This document shows positions 1 to 4,716 of a DNA stretch of 5,070 nucleotides, piece by piece; within the stretch, counting starts at the first letter, position 1, and every line of letters starts with the position of its first letter. The stretch covers positions 1 to 5,070 of the forward strand of contig DUJZ01000081.1 in assembly GCA_013329565.1 (NCBI GenBank), in the 5' to 3' direction. The notes under the pieces were generated by a model that was given only the letters and a program-made list of their open reading frames with translations, had not been told where the DNA came from and did no database searches. The position numbers and the translations under genes were made by a program. Origin of the DNA: Methanomassiliicoccales archaeon (GTDB lineage Archaea > Thermoplasmatota > Thermoplasmata > Methanomassiliicoccales > UBA472).

Positions 1-64
1 GTACAAGTTCCTGGAACGGAAGCGCGCCGAGCTGCACATCGCCGAGATGGGCTTCGACCTCTGA
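1..64 (+). CDS. 3' end of an unidentified protein gene (partial)
   Basis: A reading frame is open from base 2 and ends at TGA 62-64, giving the C-terminal 20 residues YKFLERKRAELHIAEMGFDL. The 5' part lies outside the window. The tail is charged and probably helical (KRAELHIAEM), and its GC-rich codons match the operon genes of this window. I do not recognise the family from so short a piece. Its stop codon is immediately followed by the stop codon of the minus-strand Fe-S gene (the two stops form TGATCA), so the two genes converge with no spacer. No T-run or hairpin terminator lies between them, so their transcripts probably overlap at the 3' ends. That this is a real gene end is inferred from the frame and the exact fit to its neighbour. 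Confidence 0.55.
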   Translation, partial: YKFLERKRAELHIAEMGFDL

Positions 65-979
65 TCATCTTCCGTTGTTGAGCAGAGCTAACAGGTTACG
101 AGGGAAAAGCTGCAGCTCCAGCCCCAGCGGCTCTAACCGTTCCGTCAGCTTTTTAGCTCTCGGCCCGGAGAAGTCGCCTTTCAGAAGGAACGACGTGTCG
201 TCCTCGTCGAACTCGGTGCAGTGCACCATCCAGTTACGAACTTTCGCGTTCTCGGGGCAGACCTTCTGGCATATCATGCAGCCGACCACGGCGTTATGCA
301 CCCCTTCCAGCACGTAATCGGGGAACGCCTTGTCGTTGGGCATCTCGTTGTGGAAGGTGAGGCACTTCTCGGCGTGCAGCAGGAAGCGGTCCTCGTCTAT
401 CGCCTTCGTCGGGCATGCCCTGACGCAGGCGCCGCACTCCGCGCAGCGGTCCATGACCTTTCTCTCTTGCCAATCGTCCGGCAGATCCCGGTTCGTGAAA
501 AAGCTGGTCAGCCTGTGGAAGGAACCGTACCTTGGCACGTAGGTCACGTTGTTCCTCCCGTACTCCACCAGACCGGTGCGGGCGGCCAGGGTCTTGTGCG
601 GAAGTATCGCCCTCATGAGATGAACGCCGTTCCCGTCGCCCTTCTCCAGGAGGTCCACGATCTCCATGTCCACGTCCACCGCCCTGGCGTACGTAGGCGG
701 CACGATGGTCCTTACTTTGCGTCCCTTGACGTTGAAGCTGATCTCACAGGTCGGCTGAGGCACCGAGACCACGATGATGCTTTTAGCCTCAGGGAAAGAG
801 ACCGGGACGATGTACTTGAAACGGAAAAGATACTCCTTGTAGAGGTCCTCGGCCAGCAGGCCTTTTTTATACAGTCCCTCCACATCCTCCCTCACCTCGT
901 CGAGATGGGAGACGGACATGGACCTGGCTTCGTATCCCCGCTCCCGGAGGAGCTTGAGCATGTCACCGTTCTCGGCCAT
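65..979 (-). CDS. QueG-like double [4Fe-4S] cluster protein (epoxyqueuosine reductase superfamily)
   Basis: A 304-residue, probably cytosolic iron-sulfur oxidoreductase-like protein. Residues 60-165 fit the N-terminal part of the epoxyqueuosine reductase (QueG/DUF1730) superfamily: a KSIIVVSVPQP strand, then AARTGLVEYGRNN and YGSFHRLTSFFTNRDLP, which correspond to the family's 'AGLGWIGKNT...GSWFFLGEI.TD..L' stretch. A bacterial-ferredoxin-type double-cluster domain follows, with exactly eight candidate ligands: C179, C182, C185, C189 (CAECGACVRACP), C206, and C234, C237, C241 (CMICQKVCPEN). There is no C-terminal HEAT-repeat region as in long QueG proteins. QueG is a cobalamin-dependent enzyme that reduces epoxyqueuosine in bacterial tRNA. 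Archaea make archaeosine rather than queuosine, so the substrate here is unknown and the QueG name should not be transferred. The start ATG at 979 has no obvious Shine-Dalgarno site. A TATA-like GCTTAATCC (minus strand, about 1012-1020) lies some 35 bases upstream. The gene is convergent with the gene fragment on its left. Confident in fold class, not in function. Confidence 0.85.
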   Translation of the reverse strand: MAENGDMLKLLRERGYEARSMSVSHLDEVREDVEGLYKKGLLAEDLYKEYLFRFKYIVPVSFPEAKSIIVVSVPQPTCEISFNVKGRKVRTIVPPTYARAVDVDMEIVDLLEKGDGNGVHLMRAILPHKTLAARTGLVEYGRNNVTYVPRYGSFHRLTSFFTNRDLPDDWQERKVMDRCAECGACVRACPTKAIDEDRFLLHAEKCLTFHNEMPNDKAFPDYVLEGVHNAVVGCMICQKVCPENAKVRNWMVHCTEFDEDDTSFLLKGDFSGPRAKKLTERLEPLGLELQLFPRNLLALLNNGR

Positions 980-1064
980 GAGCTTCGTTAGGAACGGTCA
1001 TGCCCAACATTGGATTAAGCACTTTCCCCCGTTAACTGAGCTTACCTCCCAACACAAAATGCTC

Positions 1065-1379
1065 TCAAAGTAAGATTGTCCGAGATTGGCGAAGGCCTTC
1101 GAACCTCGGTTTTTTTTCCGAGTTTTGAATGACCTTGAACATCCGACCTACATTATCTGGGACATTCACCTCGTTGATACGTAGGGATGACCTTTCCTTT
1201 CTGGTGACATATTCATGCGCGAACGAGCGAGTTATGGTCTCCACTTCACAGAAATCGATGACGATCTCCGGGGATCCAAGGGACTCAACCTTGTCCATGA
1301 ACGAAGAGGCTATATCTCGCAGCGCAAGGTCTGGCGACAGCTCATGCGCTATCGATATCCTACAGACTTGTGTGCTCAT
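1065..1379 (-). CDS. Small STAS-like DUF4325 protein, partner of the upstream GHKL ATPase
   Basis: A 104-residue protein. The diagnostic stretch is EIVIDFCEVETITRSFAHEY (residues 38-57), which matches the DUF4325 (STAS-like) pattern of a beta-strand 'iDFegVe.it.SFa.E'. The N-terminal part has short strands and helices (CRISIAHEL, LRDIASSFMDKV). In STAS antagonists such as SpoIIAA a serine at the strand-helix junction is phosphorylated by a GHKL kinase; S52 (or T50) sits at the comparable place here, which is inference. I chose ATG at 1379 over the upstream TTG at 1388 because GGAGG (minus strand, 1393-1389) lies 9 bases before the ATG and would overlap the TTG. The gene overlaps the end of the GHKL gene by 20 bases in another frame, so translation is probably coupled. 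An A8 run (minus strand, 1117-1110) between CTCGG and CCGAG lies near the 3' end and could be a slippage site. Base composition is more AT-rich than in the flanking genes. Confidence 0.75.
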   Translation of the reverse strand: MSTQVCRISIAHELSPDLALRDIASSFMDKVESLGSPEIVIDFCEVETITRSFAHEYVTRKERSSLRINEVNVPDNVGRMFKVIQNSEKKPRFEGLRQSRTILL

Positions 1380-2166
1380 ACAAATCAACCTCCTCTACTG
1401 TCAATGGCATCTTCATGCTTATCAAAGTTCCTTCATATTTATTCATATCGGATAATCGATATCTCGACTGATTATCTCCATCGCAATAGATTGCGCCATG
1501 ACCAGAGACCACCAGCATACTTCCACCATAGCCCTTCAATGTCAAACTCATCGTGGTCCCAAGTCCCCGGCCTCTTTCTTTTTCCTTCTTAGAGGACGCG
1601 CCCTCGATAGCGTCGACGATCGCCTGATCGTCATCTAGGGGCATTCCCGAATCCCTCAGACTTCCAGCTATGGTTATTCCATCATCTATGATGCACAGGT
1701 GCATGTCTCCATTTCTCTTGTACTGCTGGGCCATTATCAATGCGTTCTCAAATATGGAATGTTGATAGATGTTGTCAACCAGCTCGCCGACCAAATACCT
1801 GAAGGCGTTTTTTCCACCTGGGTCACCTGCCAGACCGTAAACTTTCTTCAGTATGGGTTGACTTTGCTCTTCGTCATGGGACAATCCCACCACAGGTAGG
1901 TAGGTCGATTTGTTGAGGGCATCATAACCATGATCCCTCATCATGCACCAGAGGTAGTTTTCCACATCAGGATCAGGAGGAGGGACCAGAGTAAGGTGCC
2001 TTTCAGTTCTGAGCATGATGGACAACGGAAGAATGGTCGTGGGTGTCAGGAATTTTATTTTCTTCAGATCCACCACACCTGTTCTAACCGCCTGGTCCCT
2101 GATATTGGCAAATTCCCTGTATCGTAGGACCAGTTCAGGGTGATGGACTACCATGAACAATTTCAT
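1360..2166 (-). CDS. GHKL (histidine-kinase-like) ATPase with STAS-like N-terminal part
   Basis: A 268-residue soluble protein with no membrane segment or signal peptide. The C-terminal half carries the Bergerat ATP-binding fold: N-box FRYLVGELVDNIYQHS (residues 122-137, with E128, D131, N132), G1 box IIDDGITIAG (159-168) and G2 box ERGRGLGTTMSL (197-208), followed by a GGSMLVVSGHG strand region and an EGTLISMKMPL end. No H-box histidine typical of sensor kinases is evident. The N-terminal part (VVDLKKIKFLTPTTILPLSI, residues 31-50) looks like the core strand-helix of a STAS domain. This resembles SpoIIAB/RsbW-type regulatory kinases more than two-component sensors. It is the first gene of a two-gene unit with the DUF4325 gene. 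The start is ATG at 2166 (MKLF); ATG 2154 (MVVHH) is an alternative. Neither has a Shine-Dalgarno site, so a leaderless mRNA is likely. The frame stays open upstream, but only as the antisense of pus10. Two lines counted by hand gave 22/60 and 26/60 GC, against 39/60 in pus10. The cellular target is unknown. Confidence 0.8.
   Translation of the reverse strand: MKLFMVVHHPELVLRYREFANIRDQAVRTGVVDLKKIKFLTPTTILPLSIMLRTERHLTLVPPPDPDVENYLWCMMRDHGYDALNKSTYLPVVGLSHDEEQSQPILKKVYGLAGDPGGKNAFRYLVGELVDNIYQHSIFENALIMAQQYKRNGDMHLCIIDDGITIAGSLRDSGMPLDDDQAIVDAIEGASSKKEKERGRGLGTTMSLTLKGYGGSMLVVSGHGAIYCDGDNQSRYRLSDMNKYEGTLISMKMPLTVEEVDLYEHTSL
1388..1395 (-). promoter_or_regulatory. Strong Shine-Dalgarno site of the DUF4325 gene
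   Basis: The minus strand reads GAGGAGGT here, with an 8-base spacer to ATG 1379. It lies inside the last codons of the GHKL gene, where it encodes Val-Glu-Glu-Val. It is the strongest ribosome-binding site in the window and fixes the start of the downstream gene within the overlap. Confidence 0.75.
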
Positions 2167-2275
2167 ATCGATAGAGGATAAGAGTCTATGCCGCAAATCA
2201 TTGAAAATGGGAGTTCGACGTGCAACAGGCACGGCCAACAATTTATCTAGGGGTGCACTAGTAGGCCGCACGACC
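2167..2275. promoter_or_regulatory. Divergent intergenic region between the GHKL gene and pus10
   Basis: These 109 bases separate two divergently transcribed genes and must hold the promoters of both. A plausible TATA element is seen for pus10 (see 2240-2249). For the GHKL gene I see only weak AT-rich candidates on the minus strand, such as the complement of the AT-rich stretch around 2196-2206. The plus frame of pus10 is open through this region, but the implied extension does not look like a Pus10 N-terminus. No clear inverted-repeat operator was found. Confidence 0.5.
2240..2249 (+). promoter_or_regulatory. Candidate TATA box of the pus10-rpl21e-rpoF-DUF655-rsmA operon
   Basis: The sequence AATTTATCTA is an AT-rich island in an otherwise GC-rich stretch. 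It is centred about 31 bases before the ATG at 2276. Archaeal transcription usually starts about 25 bases downstream of the TATA box, which would give an mRNA with a leader of only a few bases. This agrees with the lack of a Shine-Dalgarno site before pus10. The match to the TTTAWATA consensus is partial and I see no clear BRE. Confidence 0.4.
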
Positions 2276-3511
2276 ATGAAGGAAGTTCTCGAGCAAGCCC
2301 TGAAGGCCCAGGACCGCGACCTGTGCGACCACTGCCTGGGCCGTCTGTTCGCGCACGTGGGCACCGGGACCACCAATCTCAGGAGGGGGGAGGAGCTGCG
2401 TTCGCTCATCGACCAGGACCGCGCCTCCCGGGGATTAGGTCCCATGAAGCACGAGAGGTGCTGGCTCTGCGACGAGATGTTCGACCAGGTCCCCCGCTTC
2501 GCGGAGGCCATCGTCCTAAAGTTACAAGAGGTCCAGTACGACAACTTCTTGGTCGGTACAAGGGTGGACCCGGCGGTCCAGGCCAAGGAGGAGGAGCTCT
2601 GGTCGCTCGTAGGACAGGAGCACGCCGAGCCCATCAAGTCCGAGCTGAACCGGGAGATAGGCAAGGCCGTATTCGCCTTGAACGGGAAGGACGTGGAGTT
2701 CAAGAGCCCGCAGGTGGTGGCGTTGGTCGACACCCGTTTCGCCCACGTGGAGCTTGACGTGGCGCCATTGTTCCTCTACGGCCGCTACCGCAAGCTTTCC
2801 AGGGAGATCCCGCAGACCAAGTGGCCCTGCCGGGTGTGCCAGGGCAAGGGATGCCCGCGCTGCGGGGGCACCGGCAAGATGTACCAGACCAGCGTGCAGG
2901 AGCAGATCGGGGACGTCATCCTGCCGCACGCCAAGGCCAAGGAGCACTTCTTCCACGGCATGGGCCGGGAGGACATCGATGCGCTGATGCTAGGCACCGG
3001 ACGGCCGTTCGTGATCGAGATATCCTCACCGGTGGTGCGGACATTCGACTTGGCCGCCCTTCAAGAGGAGATCAACGAAAAGGCGAAGGGCCTGGTTGAG
3101 GTGGAGCAACTTCGTCCTTCGGACCGCGAAGAAGTACGCCGGGTGAAGGATTCCGCGCACGACAAGGAGTACCGCGTGACAGTATCCATACACGGCAAAG
3201 TTAATAAGGGTAAAGTTGATGAGGTCCTTCGCACGTTCAACAGAACCCGCATCGTCCAGCGGACGCCCGTTAGGGTGTCTCACCGGCGCGCGGACCTGAA
3301 ACGCGAACGGTACATCGTCTACGTGGTCCTGGAAGATTTCCAGGAGGAGCGCATGACGCTGCGTTTGCGTACCGAGTCCGGCACATACGTGAAGGAGTTC
3401 GTGCACGGCGACCAGGGAAGAACGCAACCCAATCTCTCGGAGATGTTGGGAGCGCCCTGCACCGTGGACGCCCTGGACGTCATCGGGGTCATAGACAGCA
3501 GCGAGGTATAG
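2276..3511 (+). CDS. pus10: tRNA pseudouridine synthase Pus10
   Basis: Archaeal Pus10 makes pseudouridine 54 (and 55 in many species) in the T-loop of tRNA, in the cytoplasm. The 411-residue length is usual for archaeal members. Order of parts: N-terminal zinc-type cysteine pairs C17/C20 (LCDHCLGRLF) and C62/C65 (CWLC); a THUMP-like accessory domain to about residue 180; a second zinc motif CRVCQGKGCPRCGGTG (C185, C188, C193, C196); then the catalytic domain with GMGREDIDALMLGTGRPF (residues 228-245), where D233 is the likely catalytic aspartate. Late signature motifs are TPVRVSHRRADLKRER (330-345) and SGTYVKEFVHGDQGRT (368-383). I chose ATG 2276 because MKEVLEQALKAQDRDLCDHC matches the family N-terminus; an in-frame ATG at 2153 would add 41 unrelated residues. 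An oddity is the leucine in DALML, where I recall arginine (DxR) being usual. It is the first gene of the operon, and its stop lies 2 bases before rpl21e. Confidence 0.95.
   Translation: MKEVLEQALKAQDRDLCDHCLGRLFAHVGTGTTNLRRGEELRSLIDQDRASRGLGPMKHERCWLCDEMFDQVPRFAEAIVLKLQEVQYDNFLVGTRVDPAVQAKEEELWSLVGQEHAEPIKSELNREIGKAVFALNGKDVEFKSPQVVALVDTRFAHVELDVAPLFLYGRYRKLSREIPQTKWPCRVCQGKGCPRCGGTGKMYQTSVQEQIGDVILPHAKAKEHFFHGMGREDIDALMLGTGRPFVIEISSPVVRTFDLAALQEEINEKAKGLVEVEQLRPSDREEVRRVKDSAHDKEYRVTVSIHGKVNKGKVDEVLRTFNRTRIVQRTPVRVSHRRADLKRERYIVYVVLEDFQEERMTLRLRTESGTYVKEFVHGDQGRTQPNLSEMLGAPCTVDALDVIGVIDSSEV
3503..3507 (+). promoter_or_regulatory. Shine-Dalgarno site of rpl21e
   Basis: GAGGT lies within the last codons of pus10 with a 6-base spacer to the ATG at 3514. 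Placing the site inside the upstream gene suggests coupled translation of pus10 and rpl21e. Confidence 0.6.
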
Positions 3512-3513
3512 AA

Positions 3514-3810
3514 ATGGTAAAAGCATCGCACGGACAGAGAGGGAAGGGCAGGAACATTCTGAGGAGGAGCCCCAGGGCCCGTGGACTTTCCCCCATCACC
3601 CACGAGTTCGTCCAGTTCGACGTAGGGGAGCAGGCCCACATTCACCTGGACCCCAGCATTGTTAAGGGCGCACCGCACATACGCTTCCACGGCAAGACCG
3701 GGACGGTCAAGGCCGCCCAGGGACGCGCCTATGTGCTGTCCGTCAGGGACGGCGACAAGTACAAGACCGTCATTTCCCGGCCCGAGCACATGCGCAAGGT
3801 AAAGAACTGA
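3514..3810 (+). CDS. rpl21e: Large-subunit ribosomal protein eL21 (L21e)
   Basis: A structural protein of the 50S subunit that binds 23S rRNA, shared by archaea and eukaryotes and absent from bacteria. The 98 residues are the usual archaeal length. Family features seen are the basic N-terminus SHGQRGKGRNILRR (residues 5-18), the RARGLSPITHEF segment (21-32), the SH3-like core HLDPSIVKGAPHIRFHGKTG (44-63), GRAYVLSVRDG (70-80) and the closing ISRPEHMRKVKN (87-98). The ATG at 3514 has a GAGGT site and only 2 bases separate it from pus10, so the gene is expressed from the operon. The next gene begins 11 bases after its stop. Identification is secure from the family motifs. Confidence 0.97.
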   Translation: MVKASHGQRGKGRNILRRSPRARGLSPITHEFVQFDVGEQAHIHLDPSIVKGAPHIRFHGKTGTVKAAQGRAYVLSVRDGDKYKTVISRPEHMRKVKN

Positions 3811-3811
3811 C

Positions 3812-3816
3812 GGTGA
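3812..3816 (+). promoter_or_regulatory. Shine-Dalgarno site deciding the rpoF start
   Basis: GGTGA, complementary to the UCACC near the 3' end of archaeal 16S rRNA, lies 5 bases before ATG 3822. It overlaps the alternative in-frame GTG at 3813, which would be unable to use it. The ATG is therefore the better start. Confidence 0.6.
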
Positions 3817-3821
3817 GCTTG

Positions 3822-4154
3822 ATGACAAAGGATCGCTACGTCACCCTGGCCGAGGTAAAGGAGATGCTGGAGGCTGAAGCGGAGTCCCGGGAGTTCACCC
3901 CCGAGCAGAAGCTGGCCTTGGAGCACGCCAGAACCGCCAAGCAGAACGCCGAGCAGGCCAGGGAGCTGAAGGGGAAGCTGCTCGAACTGGAGTTCGTCGG
4001 CGACCTCAACAACGCTGAGGCAGTGGCGGTCAAGATCACCGATCTCATGCCCACCCACTTCGACGACGTCCGCCTCATATTCCAGAAGGAGAGGCGGGTT
4101 CTCGACAAGAAGCAGGGCGAGCAGATTATTAAACTGGTGAACGAATACCTTTAG
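3822..4154 (+). CDS. rpoF: DNA-directed RNA polymerase subunit Rpo4/F (Rpb4-like)
   Basis: RpoF pairs with RpoE (Rpo7) to form the stalk of archaeal RNA polymerase, which helps open-complex formation and binds emerging RNA. The 110 residues match the family length. The N-terminal part, RYVTLAEVKEMLEAEA (residues 5-20), is the tip that contacts Rpo7. The helical, HRDC-like remainder carries FTPEQKLALEHA (25-36), the KITDLMPTHFDDVRLIFQKE stretch (71-90), and a helix ending in EQIIKLVNEYL. The start is set at ATG 3822 by GGTGA five bases before it; a GTG at 3813 would add three residues. Its place after rpl21e and before DUF655 is the common euryarchaeal order. There are 12 bases to the next start codon, so it is surely co-transcribed. 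Confidence 0.95.
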   Translation: MTKDRYVTLAEVKEMLEAEAESREFTPEQKLALEHARTAKQNAEQARELKGKLLELEFVGDLNNAEAVAVKITDLMPTHFDDVRLIFQKERRVLDKKQGEQIIKLVNEYL

Positions 4155-4157
4155 GCT

Positions 4158-4161
4158 GGTG
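4158..4161 (+). promoter_or_regulatory. GGTG ribosome-binding site supporting a TTG start
   Basis: GGTG lies 5 bases before the TTG at 4167, the same spacing as at rpoF. No ATG or GTG in this frame lies near the gene's conserved N-terminus, so this site supports TTG as the initiation codon of the DUF655 gene. Confidence 0.45.
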
Positions 4162-4166
4162 TTGCT

Positions 4167-4715
4167 TTGGAGGACTACGCCCACATTTTAGATTATCTAC
4201 CGCAGGGACTGCCTACGGAGAGAGGATTCAGGAAGGAACCGGTAGCGTACGCCCTGGGAAGCACCGAGCTTAAGCTGTTCGAGCTGGTGCCGAAGCCGGG
4301 CGAGATCATCTCCCCCGGCGATGTCGTCTACATCGGCAAGGACATGGACAAGCGCGACAAGATCCTTCACGTCAAGCGCCGGGTGGGCTTCGAGGAGCTG
4401 AACGCCGGCTCCCAGAACGAGCTCCCCTTCGTCATCCTGGAGGTGGTGAGGGAGAACGAGCAGCACTACGTCAAGTTCTTCAACGAGTCGGAGGCGATCA
4501 CCACCCGCTACCACGTGCTGGAGCTGCTGCCCGGTCTGGGAAAGAAGACCATGCTGGCGATCCTGGACGAGCGGAAGAAGGGCCCGTTCAAGTCCTTCGC
4601 CGACATCGCCACCCGGCTGCCGACGTTCAAGCACCCCGAGAAGGTCGTGGCCAAGCGCATCGAGCTCGAGCTGGCCGACAACACCCAGAAGTACCGCGTC
4701 TTCGTCTCCCGCTGA
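4167..4715 (+). CDS. DUF655 helix-hairpin-helix nucleic-acid-binding protein
   Basis: A 182-residue archaeal protein of the DUF655 family, function not established. The N-terminal half, from MEDYAHILDYLPQG onward, is rich in beta-strands (AYALGSTELKLFELV, ISPGDVVYIGKD) and looks like an OB/SH3-like RNA-binding fold. The C-terminal part has a helix-hairpin-helix motif, LELLPGLGKKTMLAILDERK (residues 118-137), followed by PFKSFADIATRLP, as in DNA/RNA-binding HhH modules. It starts at TTG 4167, since MEDYAHILDYLPQG is the family N-terminus and no ATG is available there. A GGTG site lies five bases upstream. It sits between rpoF and rsmA with a 1-base gap to the latter, a linkage conserved in many archaea. 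This suggests a role in ribosome or RNA metabolism, which is inference. There is no enzyme motif and no transmembrane segment. Confidence 0.9.
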   Translation: MEDYAHILDYLPQGLPTERGFRKEPVAYALGSTELKLFELVPKPGEIISPGDVVYIGKDMDKRDKILHVKRRVGFEELNAGSQNELPFVILEVVRENEQHYVKFFNESEAITTRYHVLELLPGLGKKTMLAILDERKKGPFKSFADIATRLPTFKHPEKVVAKRIELELADNTQKYRVFVSR

Positions 4716-4716
4716 G

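Noticed and set aside
221..991. Plus-strand open frame of 256 residues opposite the Fe-S gene
   Set aside because: It is a shadow of the Fe-S gene, full of His, Val, Leu and Arg as expected for antisense GC-rich sequence. It has no motif, while the minus strand shows clear cluster motifs.
1110..1117. T8 run on the plus strand as an archaeal terminator
   Set aside because: No plus-strand gene ends just upstream; the run lies inside the minus-strand DUF4325 coding sequence as an A8 run.
2153..2275. Pus10 start at ATG 2153, adding 41 residues
   Set aside because: The added residues do not resemble a Pus10 N-terminus, would overlap the GHKL start, and cover the TATA-like element. The family N-terminus begins at ATG 2276.
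2167..2733. N-terminal extension of the GHKL frame by about 189 residues on the minus strand
   Set aside because: The extension is antisense to well-supported pus10 coding sequence, is rich in Ser, Arg and Pro with no domain pattern, and the GHKL protein is complete from ATG 2166.
2828..2878. DnaJ-like CxxCxGxGC zinc motif suggesting a chaperone
   Set aside because: This cysteine cluster is a normal part of archaeal Pus10 and the surrounding protein has Pus10 motifs on both sides; no J-domain is present.
2522..3526. Several minus- and plus-strand frames overlapping pus10
   Set aside because: All are out-of-frame shadows of pus10, which is continuous and carries all expected motifs.
3813..3821. 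GTG 3813 as the start of rpoF
   Set aside because: The GTG overlaps the GGTGA ribosome-binding site that is correctly spaced for ATG 3822, and MTKDRYVTL fits the family start better.
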